A stretch of DNA of 64,000 nt from contig CM073596.1 in NCBI GenBank assembly GCA_037074705.1, positions 26,696,001 to 26,760,000 on the forward strand, written 5' to 3'. The position numbers and the translations under genes were made by a program. Origin of the DNA: Zhengitettix transpicula (taxonomy: Eukaryota; Arthropoda; Insecta; Orthoptera; Tetrigidae). Every line of letters begins with the position of its first letter. Position 1 is the first letter of the stretch. Of this stretch, positions 62,533-64,000 are shown one piece after another. The notes below the pieces were generated by a model that saw only the letters and a list, made by a program, of their open reading frames with translations, searched no databases and was not told where the DNA came from.

Positions 62533-63715
62533 ATTTTCTTCTTTCTTCTTCTTCGGCTTTTCCCCTTTTTATAGGTTTGTCGTCTTCAATTTCCTTTTCT
62601 GTCTGTCGTTCCAATCTCCCTCTTCCAAATTCCTATCCTCCATTATGGTTTTCAAATGGGTTTTCCACTTTAATCTGAGTCTGTCCCGTTTATTTTTTCC
62701 AGGAGGTGACCATTGGTATACTTCCTCCATTTTCCATTCTTTGTACGTGACCGTACCATTTAAGGGTTTGATTTTCAATCCATTTAACGACAGGAGCTCA
62801 CTTAAAATTTTATCTTGTCTTGTTTTTTGAAGACTTCTCCTCAGATAATCGAATTCTACTGTTCTAATTTTGTTCTTTTGTAATTCTGTCAGGTGCCAAG
62901 TTTCACTTCCATAACATAGAATGTTCTGTATTATGCTCTTATAAATATTTTTTTTATTTCCTTTGTTAAATTTTTATTCCAAATTATTCCGTGTAAAATC
63001 TTGGTAGCAATCTTTGCCATTGCAATTTTAGTTTGTATATCTCTTTTACATGTTCCTACATTTGTAATTATGGACCCCAAGTCTTTAAAACATTCACATT
63101 TTTATTTTATTTTCCTGTTTCGAGTGGTATGTCTTCTACATCTTTTCCTAAACACATTATTCTGTCGTCTGTACTTCGACTTCAGAATCTAATATTGTTA
63201 CTTTACAAACCACAAAAGGCTGATTAGATTAGTCACTAACCGAATCTTCACCATAGTTTTCAATGGTGTAGATATGAATTCAAAGACGGACGAACCACCA
63301 AGAGTGTTCTGGACGCCCAGCAGCCCCCATGACCAAGATTAAAATCGTTTCAATCCACAATCCAGTTTTCTATTCTGTCTTCTGTAAATTTAGGTTCAGT
63401 CCCCATTTTTTATATCCTTCCTTGAGCTTATATATCATGTATGTCATGTCCTCTTCATCTCCTGATCGTCGGCGAACAATAATGAATGTAGTATCCTATC
63501 TCCTATAGTAATGCCCATTCCGGAACATTTTTATACCATAAATTGAGTGCCTGATGTAAATAAATATTAAAAAGTGTCCGTGACAGACTGCATCCCTGCT
63601 TAAGGCCTTTATTCACTCTGAATTCTTCTGTTAGTTTACTCTGTATTTTAACTTTGGCTTTTGTATTATTATATATTTATTATGAATCATTTTAATAAAT
63701 TTAATAGCGTTACGC
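62533..63715 (-). pseudogene. Non-LTR retrotransposon reverse transcriptase relic, copy 2
   Basis: Same family as 1501-2410, opposite strand. Read on the minus strand from 63715: NTKAKVKIQSKLTEEFRVNK, GLKQGCSLSRTLFNIYLHQ, then FADDQ (about 63481-63467) followed at once by a 12-bp deletion relative to copy 1. The frame is then broken by a nested 197-bp insertion (63174-63370), resumes, and ends with SPPGKNKRDRLRLKWK and RNLEEGDWNDRQKRKL before the same GGGGAAAAGCCGAAG 3' tail. 5'-truncated, since endonuclease and fingers regions are missing. Not functional. Confidence 0.85.
63158..63386. mobile_element. Nested insertion in LINE copy 2 with 16-bp target duplication
   Basis: TATTCTGTCGTCTGTA (63158-63173) and TATTCTGTCTTCTGTA (63371-63386) are a 16-bp direct repeat with one mismatch. 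Copy 1 has a single version of this site. The 197 bp between them are absent from copy 1. The insert shows no recognised coding or tail and no obvious inverted ends, so the element type is unknown. A 16-bp duplication suggests a retroposon. Confidence 0.75.
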
Positions 63716-64000
63716 CAGGTTGTCTCCAAGGTTGTTCACCCCTGACGACAAAGCTTGCCGTCTCCTACTACGCATCTCATACGGCCTGTCACGACCAATA
63801 TTTCACTTCTGTGTAATTAATAAATGACGTAAAAAGCAAATATAAATGAAAAATGGCCGGTTAATGCACCAGTGGAGAAACTGTTTATCAGTTACAAGTA
63901 CACCGAAGTACTTTGGACTGGATACTATAGGAAACGAGAATTTATTCGACTTGACTATCAGCAATCTGAGTTATATGTTGCTGTCGATAGAATTAGTATT
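63716..64000. other. Unassigned stretch to the window end
   Basis: No feature recognised. Confidence 0.4.

Overview
This window is eukaryotic, AT-rich and almost entirely non-coding. One short exon is the only host coding sequence I can defend. It lies at 41794-41941 on the + strand, is bounded by a TTTCAG acceptor and a GTGAGT donor, and encodes 49 residues of the glycosyltransferase Fringe around the catalytic DDD motif. With the mobile elements present (insect-type non-LTR retrotransposons, mariner, Penelope-like and Helitron-like elements), this points to an arthropod, most likely an insect with a large, repeat-inflated genome. I cannot name the species. Most of the window is probably intron of the Fringe gene, but no second exon was found to prove that.

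Layout. 0-10 kb: the 3' end of a Helitron-like element (to 191), a 5'-truncated non-LTR reverse transcriptase relic (1501-2410), an orphan mariner C-terminus on the minus strand (9135-9300) and a tRNA-like SINE (9840-10035). 12-24 kb: two related Helitron-like elements (12343-13480, carrying a possible solo LTR, and 22527-23271), palindromic elements (13686-13993, 19019-19206), a decayed mariner (17197-17790), two head-to-tail copies of a roughly 500-bp retroposon (20370-21243) and a hairpin with a polymerase III B-box in its loop (23490-23570). 25-30 kb: one more retroposon copy and a second, different, decayed LINE reverse transcriptase (28290-29215). 32.7-37.7 kb: two retroposons inserted in opposite directions, each with its own target-site duplication, followed by a composite Helitron-like block with 281-bp and 312-bp tandem repeats. 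41.8 kb: the Fringe exon. 42.5-43.3 kb: an internally deleted LINE with an intact ORF1 fragment. 45.8-50.4 kb: three inverted-repeat elements and a Penelope-like fragment with a GIY-YIG motif. 55.66-56.21 kb: a 31-bp minisatellite. 60.4-60.8 kb: another inverted-repeat element. 62.5-63.7 kb: a second copy of the first LINE, on the minus strand, with a nested insertion.

The most interesting pattern is a recurring small motif, CTGANGA - short stem - GAAAC, which is the hammerhead ribozyme core. It occurs at about a dozen places, and in several it sits as a mirrored pair inside a palindromic element. This fits hammerhead-bearing ends of Penelope-like elements, here repeatedly arranged as foldbacks. 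Other notable items are the double perfect hairpin at the head of the retroposon, and the minisatellite whose 31-bp unit encodes the same repeating peptide in all three frames of one strand.

All calls come from reading the sequence by eye. Repeat boundaries are good to tens of bases unless a duplication fixes them.
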